Below the pieces are notes generated by a model. It saw only the letters and a list, made by a program, of their open reading frames with translations, ran no database searches and was not told where the DNA came from. Below are positions 13,795-27,600 of a stretch of 64,000 nt of DNA, in pieces. Location of the stretch: positions 59,791 through 123,790 of the forward strand of contig OENT01000391.1 in assembly GCA_900239685.1 (NCBI GenBank). Reading direction: 5' to 3'. Origin of the DNA: Rotaria macrura. Its lineage: Eukaryota > Rotifera > Eurotatoria > Philodinida > Philodinidae. Positions within the stretch are counted from its first letter, which is position 1, and the number at the start of each line of letters is the position of its first letter. Both the position numbers and the translations under genes were made by a program.

Positions 13795-14676
13795 ATGCAC
13801 ACAGCACTTACGATCATCCTTTTGGTTGGTGTCAGTCTAGCAAGTAGTTCATCCGTAATTAAGCCAAGATTAGGCAGTCTTTATCGCCACGATCAAAAGA
13901 AAGTCAATCTTGATCTTTGTCCATCGTGTATTGATGAAGCCCTCACAGTGATTAACGTATTACTCAATGCTATTCTGGATGAAGGCATTCTAGCTTCATG
14001 TGGTTCTCTCTGTGATGTTGTTGCCAATAAAACAGGATCGAAAGTGTTGGGGGATGTCTGTGCTGTCGTTTGTGATGCACTTGGTGTCGATGAGTTTATC
14101 AAAGCTATTATTCATGTCGATCTTGATCCAATCTGGTACTGTGAAATTGCTAAATTGTGCCCCGGTAAGTTATTTTTGTACTATTTTTCAATTTTTCCAA
14201 CAGCCTCGAAAAAAACGCTCTTTTTTCTTAGTAAACGATCAAGGCGATGCCAAATTTCATAACTACAATGTTATGCCCAGCACAGGTGATCGCCACACTA
14301 AATTTATGCTCGATTGCACGTTTGAAACAAAGAATGGTACTGGTACTGGTATGCTTCGTATCACTCTTTACAATCCGAAAAACGAATCGACGGGGTCAGA
14401 TTTCTTAATCGAAGCGCAAAAACCTGGTACATATGCTGAACGTATTGCTCTCGATGATATTGGAAATGGTTGTGATCCATCAGAACGTAAGAGCTTCTTG
14501 GTCAGAAAATAAGACAAAACGAAATTTGATGTTTTTCTCCTTTAGCATTTTGTGATGATTGGCCGGTGGGTAAATACACTGTTGTTTCAGAAATTTGCAA
14601 TGGAGAATGCGATTCTCATCATCCCCATTCAAGCGTCTATGATACAGGCAAAGCTTCATTTACAGTCACCAATTAA
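13795..14676 (+). CDS. Secreted saposin-B-domain protein, countin-like
   Basis: Three exons: 13795-14164, 14232-14486, 14546-14676 (TAA); 251 aa, all phases match. Residues 1 to about 17 form a signal peptide. Residues 42-122 carry eight cysteines at 42, 45, 69, 73, 89, 93, 116 and 122, in the helical spacing of a saposin-B fold (CxxC, then CxxxC twice). Exons 2 and 3 add a Gly/Asp-rich, probably beta-rich region with further cysteines (DCTF, GNGCDPSE, FCDDW, EICNGEC). This layout of SapB domain plus a beta-rich C-terminus resembles countin-type secreted proteins of Dictyostelium. Saposin-like domains bind lipids or membranes; the actual role here is unknown. AATAAA lies at 14755. The saposin fold is confident, the countin link moderate. 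Confidence 0.85.
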
Positions 14677-14733
14677 CGGATAAACATGGGTCGGGACTCG
14701 TCTATGGTATCGATGTAGTTTTATTTAGTTGTT

Positions 14734-15129
14734 TTATTGTTTTATGTATAAAATAATAAAAAAAACATAAACATCGAAGTATAGAGAGCTTTCAAATTTT
14801 CCCATATCAAACTTTACTATTGGTATCTTATGTTGCACTGTTATAATCGGTGACAAGTGTTCGACGAAAAGTGTGATATTTTCATCATGGAAGTCATAAA
14901 GAATAGACACGCTCCAACTAAGATGATGAAAGCTATGATTTCCCTCAAAAACAAAAATCAGAAGCATTGCTCCGGGCAATTGTTTATATCCGAAGGGAAC
15001 AATGCCTATCATTATCTTTAATATAGGTTGTTTGATCAGATTAGTACATATCTCGCAGAGTAGACGATCTCTTAACACTTGAGATGTTGCAGCATGATTT
15101 TTTCTTCGATTGCCGTGCAAATTCCACAT
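14734..15129 (-). CDS. Unrecognised 131-codon open frame (doubtful)
   Basis: An uninterrupted frame with fairly protein-like composition (Trp, His and Cys present, hydrophobic stretches around residues 50-62 and 115-128), but no known motif and no splice-supported extension. It starts within the 3' flank of the saposin-like gene and overlaps its AATAAA signal on the opposite strand. It may be a chance frame or a decayed exon. Confidence 0.2.
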   Translation of the reverse strand: MWNLHGNRRKNHAATSQVLRDRLLCEICTNLIKQPILKIMIGIVPFGYKQLPGAMLLIFVFEGNHSFHHLSWSVSILYDFHDENITLFVEHLSPIITVQHKIPIVKFDMGKFESSLYFDVYVFFIILYIKQ

Positions 15130-16567
15130 TGCTAATAGATTGAATTGAAATATATCAAGGCGATTTTGCCTCTTATGTTGATGATGAATGAAAAGTCTAA
15201 ATCAGATATTGATTTCTGGCACAAACTACGTGCAAATATTCAAAGTATACCAATCAGTTACATGTGATTTTAAGTAGTCAAAGTCCTCCAGATTGGTGAG
15301 AGCACGCTATTTTTTGTGAGGCAGTGTGCAACATAGCCTGGAAAAAGAAATTATACAATTTCGTTGTCCTAAAAATGTCAGCAAGAATCAACTATTTAGT
15401 TTGCTTGCAAAATTGATATTGTTAAGTTTATAAAGGAATTAAAACGAGAGTCGGGTAGTGATATGTAAACTGCATCGGTGAAATGTACAATACACATTTA
15501 CTACGTGTTGCCTCTTTAACGGTACATGAATTTTCACTTTTTTTCCATCCCATATATTGGAATTTAATCATGGAAATTTTCTCGAACATGAAACATGCTT
15601 AATAGGCATCGGTTTTCGTAATAACGACTCATTGTGGTGATAATGATGCAGCGCACTTGTAACGAACAGTGAAGAACGATTGCGTAGTCATATATGCTAC
15701 AACAGCGTACAGGTTATCGAAGTCAACATATAAAAAGACATGTTCAACAACGTTCCGTAAATAATATCTATCAAGCTAACCAGGTGTTTTTTTTCACTTT
15801 TTTTCATATTAGCGAATATGAAAAAAAGTGAATAGAAAACCCCTGCCCATAAGAGCCATATATTAACTCTGTTTAAAATATCAAAAATAGAAATTAAGCA
15901 GGGAGTACTACACCCTTACAATTATCATTTCATTTTTATTCTTAAACATCGTTCATCTATCATAATATTCTTTCATATGGAAATACTTCTAAACATAGAT
16001 TTGATGTTCTTCACTATTTCGATATATATATACTCAGAAAATAAGCGATATGGTTGTAACGAGACATTGGCATGTTTACGATTGAGAACGAGGATATAAA
16101 TGTCAACTCTAAATTTTAGAAAATTTACTTTCACCATCACTAAATTTCGCCAAATTCTTTATGGCAAATAACGTCTATTGTATTCGTTATGTCATATAAC
16201 TTTCTTCGTCAAGCATCAAACAGTCAATGATATGTGTCCCCATCTATTCATATCTTTATTGTGTTGTGATTCGAATTTCGTAATGCTCCATCTTTTACAT
16301 TTTACTAAGTTGAATCGTGTCCCATCCCATTGCATTTTCAGAACCTTCAAAATCTTCAAGTAAAATTGATTTCTTGTATGAAAAAAAATGCACTACAGTC
16401 TTTTCTTGATTAAAAGAGAGTCGACAATATTCACGTCATTGATTTTTATGTCGAACTCTAGTCACAAATTCTTTTTTTTCTATAACTAGCAATGATTCAT
16501 AAAGCTTTTTATACAAGGCCATGACCTATTTTTTGTAGATCTTACTTGTCTTTGAATATCAAACACA
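14761..16567. other. Intergenic stretch between saposin-like and LRR genes
   Basis: Apart from the doubtful minus-strand frame and the hairpin at 15782-15844, I see no gene. The last few hundred bases before 16568 should include the LRR gene promoter and 5' UTR; no motif is evident. Confidence 0.5.
15782..15844. repeat. Perfect 18-bp stem hairpin inside a longer inverted repeat
   Basis: Arms 15793-15810 and 15815-15832 are exactly complementary (TTCACTTTTTTTCATATT) around a 4-nt loop AGCG. Outside them AGGTGTTTT on the left pairs imperfectly with AAAACCCCT on the right. It is either a very small hairpin transposon remnant or a cruciform-forming site. Confidence 0.75.
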
Positions 16568-17481
16568 ATGGATGACGCTGATGTCGAAAAGTACATTCAG
16601 CATATAATTGATATAAAAGAAACAAGTTTAAATTTGAGCAATCGTTCGTTGCGCGCAGTACCACTTTCCGTTAGTCGTTGTTCATTTCTTCAAAATCTAT
16701 ATTTAAATAATAATGAACTTATTATTCCTCCCACAGAGCAGTTATCTTCACTGATTGACTTGGAAACCCTTTCGTTAGAACACAATCAATTGACCATCTT
16801 ACCAGATACATTATGGAGTTTGACATCGTTGGTACGTTTAAATCTCAGTCATAATCCACTGGGTCAAATACCATCGCAATTGGGTCAATTAAAAAATCTT
16901 CATGAACTATGGTTATCAAATATGAATTTATACGATATACCATCGAATATATTTTCTAATTTAAATCAATTAGCAAAATTATCATTAAAATCTAATCATT
17001 TAAGACAGTTGCCATTAGATGTAGGCTCCTTAATAGAACTTCATTGGTTAAGTTTAGAAGATAACGAATTAAATGATTTACCAGATTGTTTACAAGATTG
17101 CTTGAATTTATCGTATCTGAATTTGAATGGTAACCATTTTATTCATATTCCATCTGTTATTGGAAAAATGTCATCATTGAATATTGTTTGTTTACAACGA
17201 AATGCTATTGCTGAAGTAAATGATGATACATTGTTAATGTTTTCCTCTATGACAAAAGTTGACTTAAGAGAAAATCCATTAGTTGATAAACCGAAACATT
17301 GGAAAGTAAGATTTCAAAAGAGAAATATGAATGATACAGTAAAATAATATGCTTTTTGTTTTCTTAGGGTTTAGAATTTATTAAAGTTGGTCGTTGTATT
17401 GATGTGACCTCACTCGACGAAGAGAATGACACACATTGTTCTGAATCATCAGGTTCTAGTCAGGATGAAAATCTTGAGTAA
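16568..17481 (+). CDS. Leucine-rich repeat protein
   Basis: Two exons, 16568-17305 and 17368-17481 (TAA), joined in phase 0; 283 aa. About eight or nine tandem LRRs of roughly 23 residues cover residues 17-240 in the intracellular LxxLxxLxLxxNxLxxLP form (for example LETLSLEHNQLTILPDTL). No signal peptide or membrane segment is seen, so it is probably cytosolic. The short second exon adds an acidic, Ser-rich tail ending SSGSSQDENLE. Without splicing the frame would stop at 17347. It resembles small LRRC/SHOC2-like adaptor proteins that bind other proteins through the curved repeat face; the exact orthologue cannot be fixed. Confidence 0.88.
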
Positions 17482-18648
17482 ATTGTTTTTGTTAGTTGAT
17501 ATGTGATATCGTTTTTTTCACTTGTAACAGTAGTGGACATATGACCCTCTATCTTTTACTACACATCGTCTACATGTTGGAAATCAGAAAAATGACATGC
17601 ACACATTGCACTAAACCTTTAGTTTTCAAGCACAAGACCGTCCGTATTATTTAAACACACGATGTATCATGTTTAACGTTATCTAACCTTACTTGAAGCT
17701 TTTAGTCTAACAAAGATTGTTCATTTAAATTTCTTATCACCTAGTATCAGATATACGACTTATTCGTGACATATTTTCCTAGTGAGAGATTCTTTCATGA
17801 ATATCTGTAGCTACTAATGAACACATAGAGACACGATTCGAATTTAAATTTCTACTGGATTCCCTTAACCATTATCAATAGATAATCTCAAATGATCAGC
17901 AGATCTTTTTCTTTTCAAACAGATCAATGATTTACAACTTCGTACGAGAATAAGATGGATTAGTGAATTTTCATGAAATTTCAATTGTAGAATAATCTCG
18001 GGAAGAAAGAGACTACATGATAAAGAATAAGTTGACGATAATGTTTTTTCAAGAATTGTAAATTGAGGTACGTTCAGCTCATAGATCTAGATTTTTTAGT
18101 GATATGTTTGGAGTTTGTTTTTCAGTCTTCAACGTGTGTGATGGTTTAGATACAAAGATAAAAGACTTCTGTCTACTACTGTTCTACATTTGACTTTTGA
18201 ACTAATCGATTAAAGTGGCTGTTTTTCTTTTTTGTTACTTTCTATCGATCGATAAATTGACATGTAAGAAAGATTAATTCTCAACTGATACGTAATAGAA
18301 AATGAGAAATACTAGGTATTGTCCCCGTCGAATAGTACAACTTGATGAATATCATACTGCTCAGAAACATGTCTTCTGTATCATTTGTTTTCATAGCATC
18401 AATGTGTTTTCTTTTTTATTGTGATTGAACGTTTGAACTTTGTATAATTCGTTATTTTTAACAACCTGATTTTGTTCATATTGTCGATGTAATGTTTATA
18501 CAAGAGACATTTCACTTCTCGTGTGGTGTATCATTTCATCACTATGTAGATGCACTTTATTTTTTAGATTAACTATGAAAACATAATTCTTTTAATTGAT
18601 TTTCTTATTCAATTAATACAAGAAAGAAATCCAGTGCTGAGCACGATC
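17482..18648. other. Intergenic stretch, no gene seen
   Basis: AT-rich, without supported coding sequence. It contains the 3' flank of the LRR gene and, next to 18649, the likely promoter and leader of the GCC2 gene. The ATG at 18649 is the first in-frame Met giving an open exon. Confidence 0.5.
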
Positions 18649-21600
18649 ATGAGTGACGATGTAAAATCTGTGAATGATGAGAAATCAAGCTCAAGTAACA
18701 AGGTTGACCTATACTTATAAAAATACTCTATCGAAAAAAAAAACATAATCTTTTCATCCTTTGAAATATTTTAGCTTGAATCCATGCCACATGATGAATT
18801 AATAAAATTAGTGAAAAGTCAACTTGTATTAAAGAAAAAACACGAATCGAGAATAAGTGAATTAACTAGTGCTAATGTTAGCCTATGTCAAACAGAAGAG
18901 GTTTTAATCGACAAAGAAAAGTTTGACTTTCTTTTCACTATTGTAAATTTTTTTAGAAACTATCCAATGAACTCGAGGACGAACAATTAAAGACAAAAAA
19001 CTTGACCCTCGATATTGAACAGTATAAAATCAATCAATTGAAACTTCAACAAGAAATCAATGTGAGATCAGTTCTAAAGTTTCTTTTCGTCTAGTGATTT
19101 TGTTTTTCTATAGACATTACGTGAATCATCAGAATGTTTCGGATTGCAAAATGAATCATTGAAATCATCGTGTAAAAATTTTCAAGATGAAATATTAGTA
19201 ATGACAAGCATTGTTTTTTTTTTCGGTAAATACATGTATAATATTATTTGTAACTTAGAACCTCAACAATGAGCTCTCAAATCTTCGTTCATCATCAACG
19301 AATGCTGTTGAAGATTTCATCAATAAAATAAACGAAACTCAAAAAACTATAGACAATCTTCAAAATGAAAATGAATCATATGCGCAAGAGAAACTTAATC
19401 TGAAACAATCTAATGAAAATCTTGAATTACAAATCAATGATTTAACATTGAAATTCGATGCACTTGAAAAAACGAGACTGTTGATGGAAGAAGAACTGAA
19501 TGATTTACGATCAAAGGCGAGTTCATTCGATAATGATAAACATCTAATGGAAGAACTCAATGAATTAAGATTGAAGTCTAGTTCATTGGATAGTGATAAA
19601 CAATCCATGGAAAGTGAAATAAATGAGTTAAGAAGTAAAGTGAGCAGATTAGAAACATTGGAAGAGCAGTTAATTGAACTGCAATTAAAATCCATTACAT
19701 TCCATGATGATAAACAATCGATGGAACAAGAACTTTATGACTTGAGATTGAAATGCAGTTCATTTGACAGTGATAAACAGTTAATGGAAGAAGAACTCAA
19801 CAATATAAGATCCCAACTAATGACCTCGGATAATAATAAACAAATATTAGAGGAGGAACTCAATAATTTAAGATCGAAATCGATTTCATCTGACAAAGAT
19901 AAACAATTAATGGAAGAAGAACTCGATGAGTTAAGATTAAAATTCACTGAATTTGAAAAGGAGAAAGAGTTAATGCAAGAGGAATTCACTAGCTTAAAAT
20001 TGAAGTCCAATTCATTCGATGATGATAGACAATCCATGGAGGCAGAGTTGGCTCGTTTAAAATCTGAATTGAGTACATTTGATAGAGACAACAAATGTAT
20101 GGAAGAAGAACTTAACAATTTACGGTCTGAATCCAGCAAATTCAAAAATGATGAACGGCTCCGGGACGAAGAACTTAATGACTTAAGATCCAAGTTTGAC
20201 GCAGTCAATAAAGAAAAGCAATCGATTGACGAAGAACTCAATAACTTTAAATCTAAATCCAATTCATCTGACCAAGATACGCAATCATTCGTAGAAGAAA
20301 TTCAAAGTTTGAAAATCAAATTGAGTACGTTTGAAAACAACAAAGAGCTTATGGACACAGAAATTAATGATTTAAAATTACAACTGAGTTCGCGTGATGA
20401 AAATTATCATCTAATGGAAGAAGAACTGAATCAATTAAGATCGAAACAAAGTTCGTTTGATCAAGATAAGCAATCGTTGGAAGAAGAACTCCATGCTCTA
20501 AAACTAAAATCTAGTTCATTCGATACTGAGAAACAACTATTAGAAGAAAAACTTCATGATCTACGATCAGAATCTACTTCATTCGATCAAGATAGACAAT
20601 CCATAGATGAAGAGATCGATCAGCTACGATCGAAACTAACAACATTAGATAAAGAAAAACAATCGATGGAAGACGAACTCAATGGTCTAAGAGCGACATC
20701 CAATTCATTTGACAATGATAAACAGCTGATGGAAGAGGAAATCACTGATTTGAAATCGAAACTGACTGAATTCGAAGAAGAAAAACAATCGATGGAACAA
20801 GAACTCAACACTGCAAAATCCAAATTCAGTTCAATTGATCAAGATAAACAGCTGACGGAACAAGAAATCACGAGTTTGAGATCGAAACTGACTGAATTCG
20901 AAGAAGAAAAACAATCGATGGAACAAGAACTCAATGGTTTAGGAGCGAAATCCAGTTCATTTGACAACGATAAACAGCTGATGGAAGAAGAAATCACTGA
21001 TTTGAAATCGAAACTGACTGAATTTGAAGAAGAAAAACAATCAATGGAACAAGAACTCAACATCGCAAGATCCAAATTCAGTTCATTTGACAATGATAAA
21101 CAGCTGATGGAAGAGGAAATCACTGATTTGAAATCGAAATTGACTAAATTCGAAGAAGAAAAACAATCGATAGAAAACGAACTCAACGCTGCAAGATCCA
21201 AATTCAGTTCAATTGATCAAGATAAACAGCTGACGGAAGAAGAAATCACGAGTTTGAGATCGAAACTGACTGAATTCGAAGAAGAAAAACAATCGATGGA
21301 ACAAGAACTCGACACCTTACGATCCAAATCGAGTTTATTCGATGATGATAAACAATCAATCGAAGCAGAATTGAGTACCTTAAGATCAAGTTTAATGACA
21401 CTAGATAATAATAAACAATTAATGGCAGAAGAAATTAATGATTATCGTACAAAAATAGAAAATTTTGAACAAGAGAATGCTGCATTGAAGCAAATCGAAC
21501 AACAGTTCATAGAACTTTCAGAACATCAATCAAATGAAAATTTCGATGATATTATCACGCAACGTATCGAATCTTTTCTTAATCGTACTAATGAAGACGA

Positions 21601-24600
21601 AGAGCATGCATCGCACGTTCTATCAAATATTCCAGCATTACTTCAGTCAATTGGCATAACACATTGTACGGATGAGGAGTTTTCGAAGAAATTAAATCTT
21701 GAAAATCTTCTTCGTTTGCTCTCATTATTGATTGAACAGTTGAAAATTTTACAAAATAATAGTAAATCAAATGATTTAAAAATAGACGAGACATATTTTT
21801 CAATCACGCAAAATGATAACTATGAACAATGTTACTTATTGATTCATAAACAAGATCATCCAGGATTCGATAAACTTTTTGAACATCTTCATTCGTGGAC
21901 GAATCAATCCTATGATTCAAATGATTGGAAACTCAGTCTGACCAAATCCAACGATCAGGTAAAACTTTGATAAATCGAAGGAAAAAAAATACAAGATCGT
22001 TTGACAATTTTTCTGTTGTTTTTTTTTGGAATAGAAAGTAACAAATTTTTTTATGTAGTTGGGTCATTTCTTTCGACTTTCTCACAAATTAACAAGCAAA
22101 AAGTCATCCAAAATAACCTTAGGCATTTGAAAAAAACACATTCCCGTGGGTGTCTGTTTTTTTTTAATTTTAAAATTAGATGTAAAATATTTGATTGGCC
22201 AATCACTATTAATGACTTCTGCTATAATAGGACATGCTAAAGGAGAAGATAACTGAGGTTAATATCAACCAATTGAACTAATATGGATAATAACTGTTTC
22301 ATTCGTGGAATGAAAGAATATTCGAGTGAATAGGTGTCAACGGAACGTCCAGAGATCAGCAGCAACAATTTCAGTCATGTTCAATTTAAGAAACCCCGTC
22401 CACCTATGAGTGTCTTTTTACCACTTGTTTCTATTTGAAGTGTCGTCAATACAGAATCTTTCCGTACATTCGTTATATATGTACTATTTCTCTAGGAACC
22501 GAGTAAATGTTTGAATAAATATCACTTCTTGACAGAAAATTTTACGCTATCCTAAGACTTTATGAATCTATCTGCGCACTGATTTGCGTATCGAAGATTC
22601 GACTCATCAATAGGAATTCTTTCGATAATTGTGAACTTTCCATAGTAGAACTAATACTACTAATTCGAGCTGTGATGATTCGTTTCAGTAATTTCCTCAC
22701 AAGTACATTCGTTTTTCTTGCACTAGAGTGTTAATCAATACGTTCGATTAGAAATAAATGATGTTAAATTTGTTCCGGAAACGATCGAGCATGAACTCCA
22801 GCAAGTACGCATTCAACTTGATCAATTAGCCAAAGAAAATGAAGAACAAATACGTGAAATTCTGACTCTCAAAGAAGATCTTTGTTCATTTGAACAACTA
22901 ACTGAACAATATGCAGAACAATGTGCGAAAACTAATGAATTACAGAAAAAGATTGATCAAGACACAATCGGTTTGTCTGTTTATCAAGTCATTTTCTTTG
23001 ATTTTCTTTTTTTCTCTTAGATAAAACAAGATTCGATCAACTTGAGTTATCCTATAAAGAAGTTCAAGAAAAATATATACATCTCGAGCAAATTCAATCA
23101 GAATATGATCTGTTAAAAGAAAATTTCAATCGAATCAACGTTGACTTACAAGATCAAGATGAACGATATAGAAGCAAAATAGATAATCTGCAAGATGATA
23201 TCAAACAGCGGCAACAAAATTTTGAAACTATACAACACACCCACGAAGAACGTTATTCTGCATCATTAAAACAAATACAACAACTTAGTGATTTACTTGA
23301 AACCGAAAGAAATGAAACTAAAACTTTAAAATCTCTCAATCAACAATTGGAAAATGATTTAAAGGAAAACAGTCAATTATTTTTTGAAAAAACTAAACAA
23401 GCAGATGATCTGGATAAACAATTACAAAGAATCAATCGTGAATATCAAGATTTAAAAGTAAACTTCGATGAAATCAAAGATGAAAAAACGAAATTCTCCA
23501 ATAATATCAATTTAAATACGAAGACAATAGAACATCTCGAAATGGAAAAATCTGCCTATTTACAAGTATATTACAAAGTTTTTTAAAAATTTGTCATAGA
23601 TTGTTTGTCTGTTTTTCTTTTCTATAGACTATTGATAATTTAAAACAAGATTTAGATAGCAATAAACTCAATTATGATCAAATGATGAAAGAAAATCAAA
23701 AGAAAATTCAAATACAAAATAATTTACAACAAGTATGTAATGAACGCTTATCAACTTCATCTGTAAGAATCATTTTTCTTGTTTGTAATAAAAATCAAAA
23801 GTCCCGTTGTTAGATTTCAAGTTTTTAAATGACTAGTTACCAGGAGTAAGTAGGTTGACTGGATTCTTAATTTATCTTTGAACACATAAAAAAACTGTAG
23901 AAGTCTGCCGTATTGTCTGAAGAATCTATTTTCTAGAAGATTTCAGCTAGATTATTTCTCATTAAAAAAAGAATCATTTATTTTAAACAACTTGCCGTAC
24001 AAGCTTTATTCCAATGCAGACACACGTTGTTATCAAAAAGTTGAATATATTTATAGCATGCACTTTTTAGGATGCATGCTTTAAGAGGAATCTTCAAAAA
24101 ATCAAGGCATCCTATGAAATCTAACTGAATGTGATATTTGATCGTTGATTTTGTAATTAACCATCAAATATCAATAGATTCTCTTTGATGAGTACTCAAA
24201 AAGTGAGTTCACTCTAAAAAATCGGTCAGTGTGTCCGGCAGTTTACACCATAACTCCTGAAAGGTTAATCCGATTGTCATGAAATTCTATACATAAGATT
24301 ATTTTATCAATATCTCGGTCGAGTGCGAAGATGAGAATAATTCGTCAAGGATTTACAGGAAGAACTATCATCGTTTTCTATTCAAATATTGACCTATTCG
24401 AATTTTTTATCAAAATGAAAATTCATGTATTAAATATCATTAGCTAGAGAATTTCATGGGCTACAAAATGATGCAAACTTGTAGGGGTAAATATGCTGCG
24501 TTTGAAATTCCCTCAATACCTCAGTATCCAAAAACTATGAAAAACTCACGTATACTGACACTGCTGGTCGATTCTTTTAGACAGTTTGATCAAAATCAAT

Positions 24601-27600
24601 TTGTCGTCAGCTTCACTTTTTGAAAAACACATAACACTAGGGTTTGAATCCGAGGTTTCTACATTTTTAATATATCTGAATTAAGTTCTGATTCATTATT
24701 TGAAGGATTAAACATCAGAGTTTTGAAAAGAAATTTCACTAAAATAGATAGAGTGAAACAATCTTTGGCTACTAGCAGCGTATTTTTCTATTTTATATGC
24801 TTGAATGTCTGCAAAATGATTGAAATAAAAAACAAACATGCTCAGGTATTTTTAGAGTCAACGATCCGATGAATTTAAAATTATTGTCTTTTATGAAAAA
24901 TAATTGTGAGAGTTTTTTCTTGAATTTATACTGATCGAACGTTTTATGATTTTCAAACATTTCATACATCTTTTTTAATGCATAAAATATTTCGCTAAAT
25001 TGAACAAACATAAATTTAAAATTAAAATAACTCAAGAGAAAATTAGCTATGTTTTAAATGCGTTGTAAAACAGACATGTAGATTAATTCTTCTTCGACAA
25101 ATGAAACCAATGGTAAATGTATTCTTTCTTTAGACAATCGAAAATCTGACACACGAATTAGAAAGAACTAAAAATGACTTAAAGAATCATCAGTTGGCAT
25201 GTCTTAAAGAAGAAAAATCGATCATTGAAAATGAACAGATTCAAAGCAATAATCTTCGATGTGAATTAGAAAAGAATCAACAAGAAAACGAAAAATTGCA
25301 AGAAACTATCAATGAACTAAATCAGAAGCTTGAAAAGCAAAAATCGGAGTCTGCTGCAACAATACAAGTTTGTCATTGACTGTATGATTGCGAAATTTAT
25401 TCGATTGCATTCATTGTTCTTTTCAAAGGATCATCAAGATAAACAGCAGAAAATGAAAGTTTTACTCTCACGTCTTAAAAAGGAACTACAAGAGAAAAGT
25501 CAACAACCGAAGCAAAGTTTAATTGACCTTGAATTAGCTGATTACGAGAAAACAATAAAAACATTGAAAGAAGATTTATCGTCGAAAGATAAAATAATTC
25601 AAGATTTACGTGACGAAGTAACAAGTCTCGGTGAAAAAAATCTTTCTCTCAAAGAAGAAGTGGATAAATTAGATGAGCAAAGATCACAAACAGATGAACG
25701 TGCTAATCGACTTAAATTATTATTAGATACAACTAAGAAAGAATTACAAGATGCAAAAGATGTTGAACAACAAAGATATCAAAACGATGATAATCTACGA
25801 ATATTATTTGATAGATTACAAATCGAATTAGACAATAATAAAGTAACTGTTAGTCAATTGTTCTCTGAAAAACAACAACTAACTGGTAATGTAGTGAAAT
25901 TCAATGTCATCATATTCATAGCATGAGATTATTTTTCAGAACGATTCAATATTCTAAGTGAAACCAATCAAAAGACAATAAATTTACTTGAACAAAATCT
26001 ACGCATTGCAAAACACGAACTGGAAGTAGCTAGACAGGACCAGTAGGTTGTCGTCTTTGTTTCTTGATTCATTCACTGCTTTGTTTTTCTTAGTGAAACT
26101 CTTCAAGACGATTTCAATAATTATAAAGTAGGTCGAACACGTGAACAACTGCATCTCACGTTTGATAAAATATTTCTATGAATCAATCGGAAGACGACTT
26201 ATTAAATTCGTCATATCGAATACATAATGTTCTAGTTTCATTTTAATAAAATTGATTGAATCTTAGTTAGATACATAGTTGTCGTTGAGATAGACATCAA
26301 TTTAAAAATTTAATCATGTGATTTCTCGCATTTTAAATAGGACATCAATAACTCGGTATCACTTTAATTACATGAAAATGGTTGTTCTAGAGAAGAGTAG
26401 AGAAAACTTTTTAAATCCTTAAGTTAATTGTTTCCACTCAACGTTCTACTTTGTCTGCATATATGCGCCATATTCTTGCAGCTTGTTTTTCAATTCATTG
26501 TAGCAATGATGTGACTTTTTCAAAGAACTATAAATAGTTTATCTTATAATTAATCTAATCATAGTTAAATTTATACGTTCAGTATTGAAAACAGGTGCGA
26601 ACAGAAAGAATTGCGCATGAATCAAGTGCATATCTTTTTTTCACAGCAAAAGTTACAGAAATAAGTTCGATAGATCGCTTTCTTGTGTACATATAAGCTC
26701 GAGTTTATATTAGAAATATTATTTATAATTTGATTCAACAAGTGAAATTGTATTGAACTATCATTCGATGTTTTTTGTAGCATTTCTTAAGCACTATGTC
26801 GTATTCGTTGAATATATTGTAAAATAATACAAAACGTATTTGGTAGTTTTGTAATGGAATTGAAATGATTATTTTTTTTCATTGACGCAGATTCGAGCGC
26901 AAAGTGTTCTTAAACAACAGCAATCTTCTAATCGTGAACGTATACCATCGATACCCGACAAACAGATTGAATTAGAAGAAACAATTGAAAAGTTAAAAAC
27001 AACTCTTCTAGAAACAAAGTATAGAAAACATTTGTTTTCATTGATGTCTATTGAATTCGTATTGAATATATTTAGTAATAAAATACAGCTATTGATATCC
27101 GAAAATGATATGCTACAGAAAGAACAAGATCGTCTCAATGACGTACAAACAAAACTCATCAGTGAATCGAGAAAACGTGAACAAGAACTTCGAAAACAAG
27201 TTTGAAAATTCTTTTTCTATTGAATCATGAAAATTTTCTCCTATTGTACTTGTTCCTTGTAGCATCAAATGGAACTTGAGAAACTGGAAACTGAATGTTT
27301 GAAACGAACTAATGACAGTCAGGATATGATGAAAAGTGTTACACTTCAAAATGAAGTACTTTCGAAAACTTTGAAAGTAAAATCTAATTTCCTTTCATCT
27401 TCTATCTATGCAATATTACTCTATATATTCAAGGAACAAATTTCTACAATTGAAACTGATCACGAACGTTCAATAACTATGTTACAAAATCAATTACAAC
27501 AATCAAAACAAGAAATTGAACATTTAAAAAATCGTATTGAATCTTTACGACAGACAAACATTGAACACGAAAAAGAATCTTCTCCAATCGTACAAAATAA

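Noticed and set aside
14000-14512. 170-codon plus-strand frame
   Set aside because: Its second half is exon 2 of the saposin-like gene. The first half is the wrong frame of exon 1 read through the intron.
19735-20262. Ser-rich minus-strand open frames opposite the GCC2 repeat (also 19360-19695, 20620-20823, 20839-21201)
   Set aside because: They are the antisense reading of the 21-residue repeat, with no independent motifs or splice signals.
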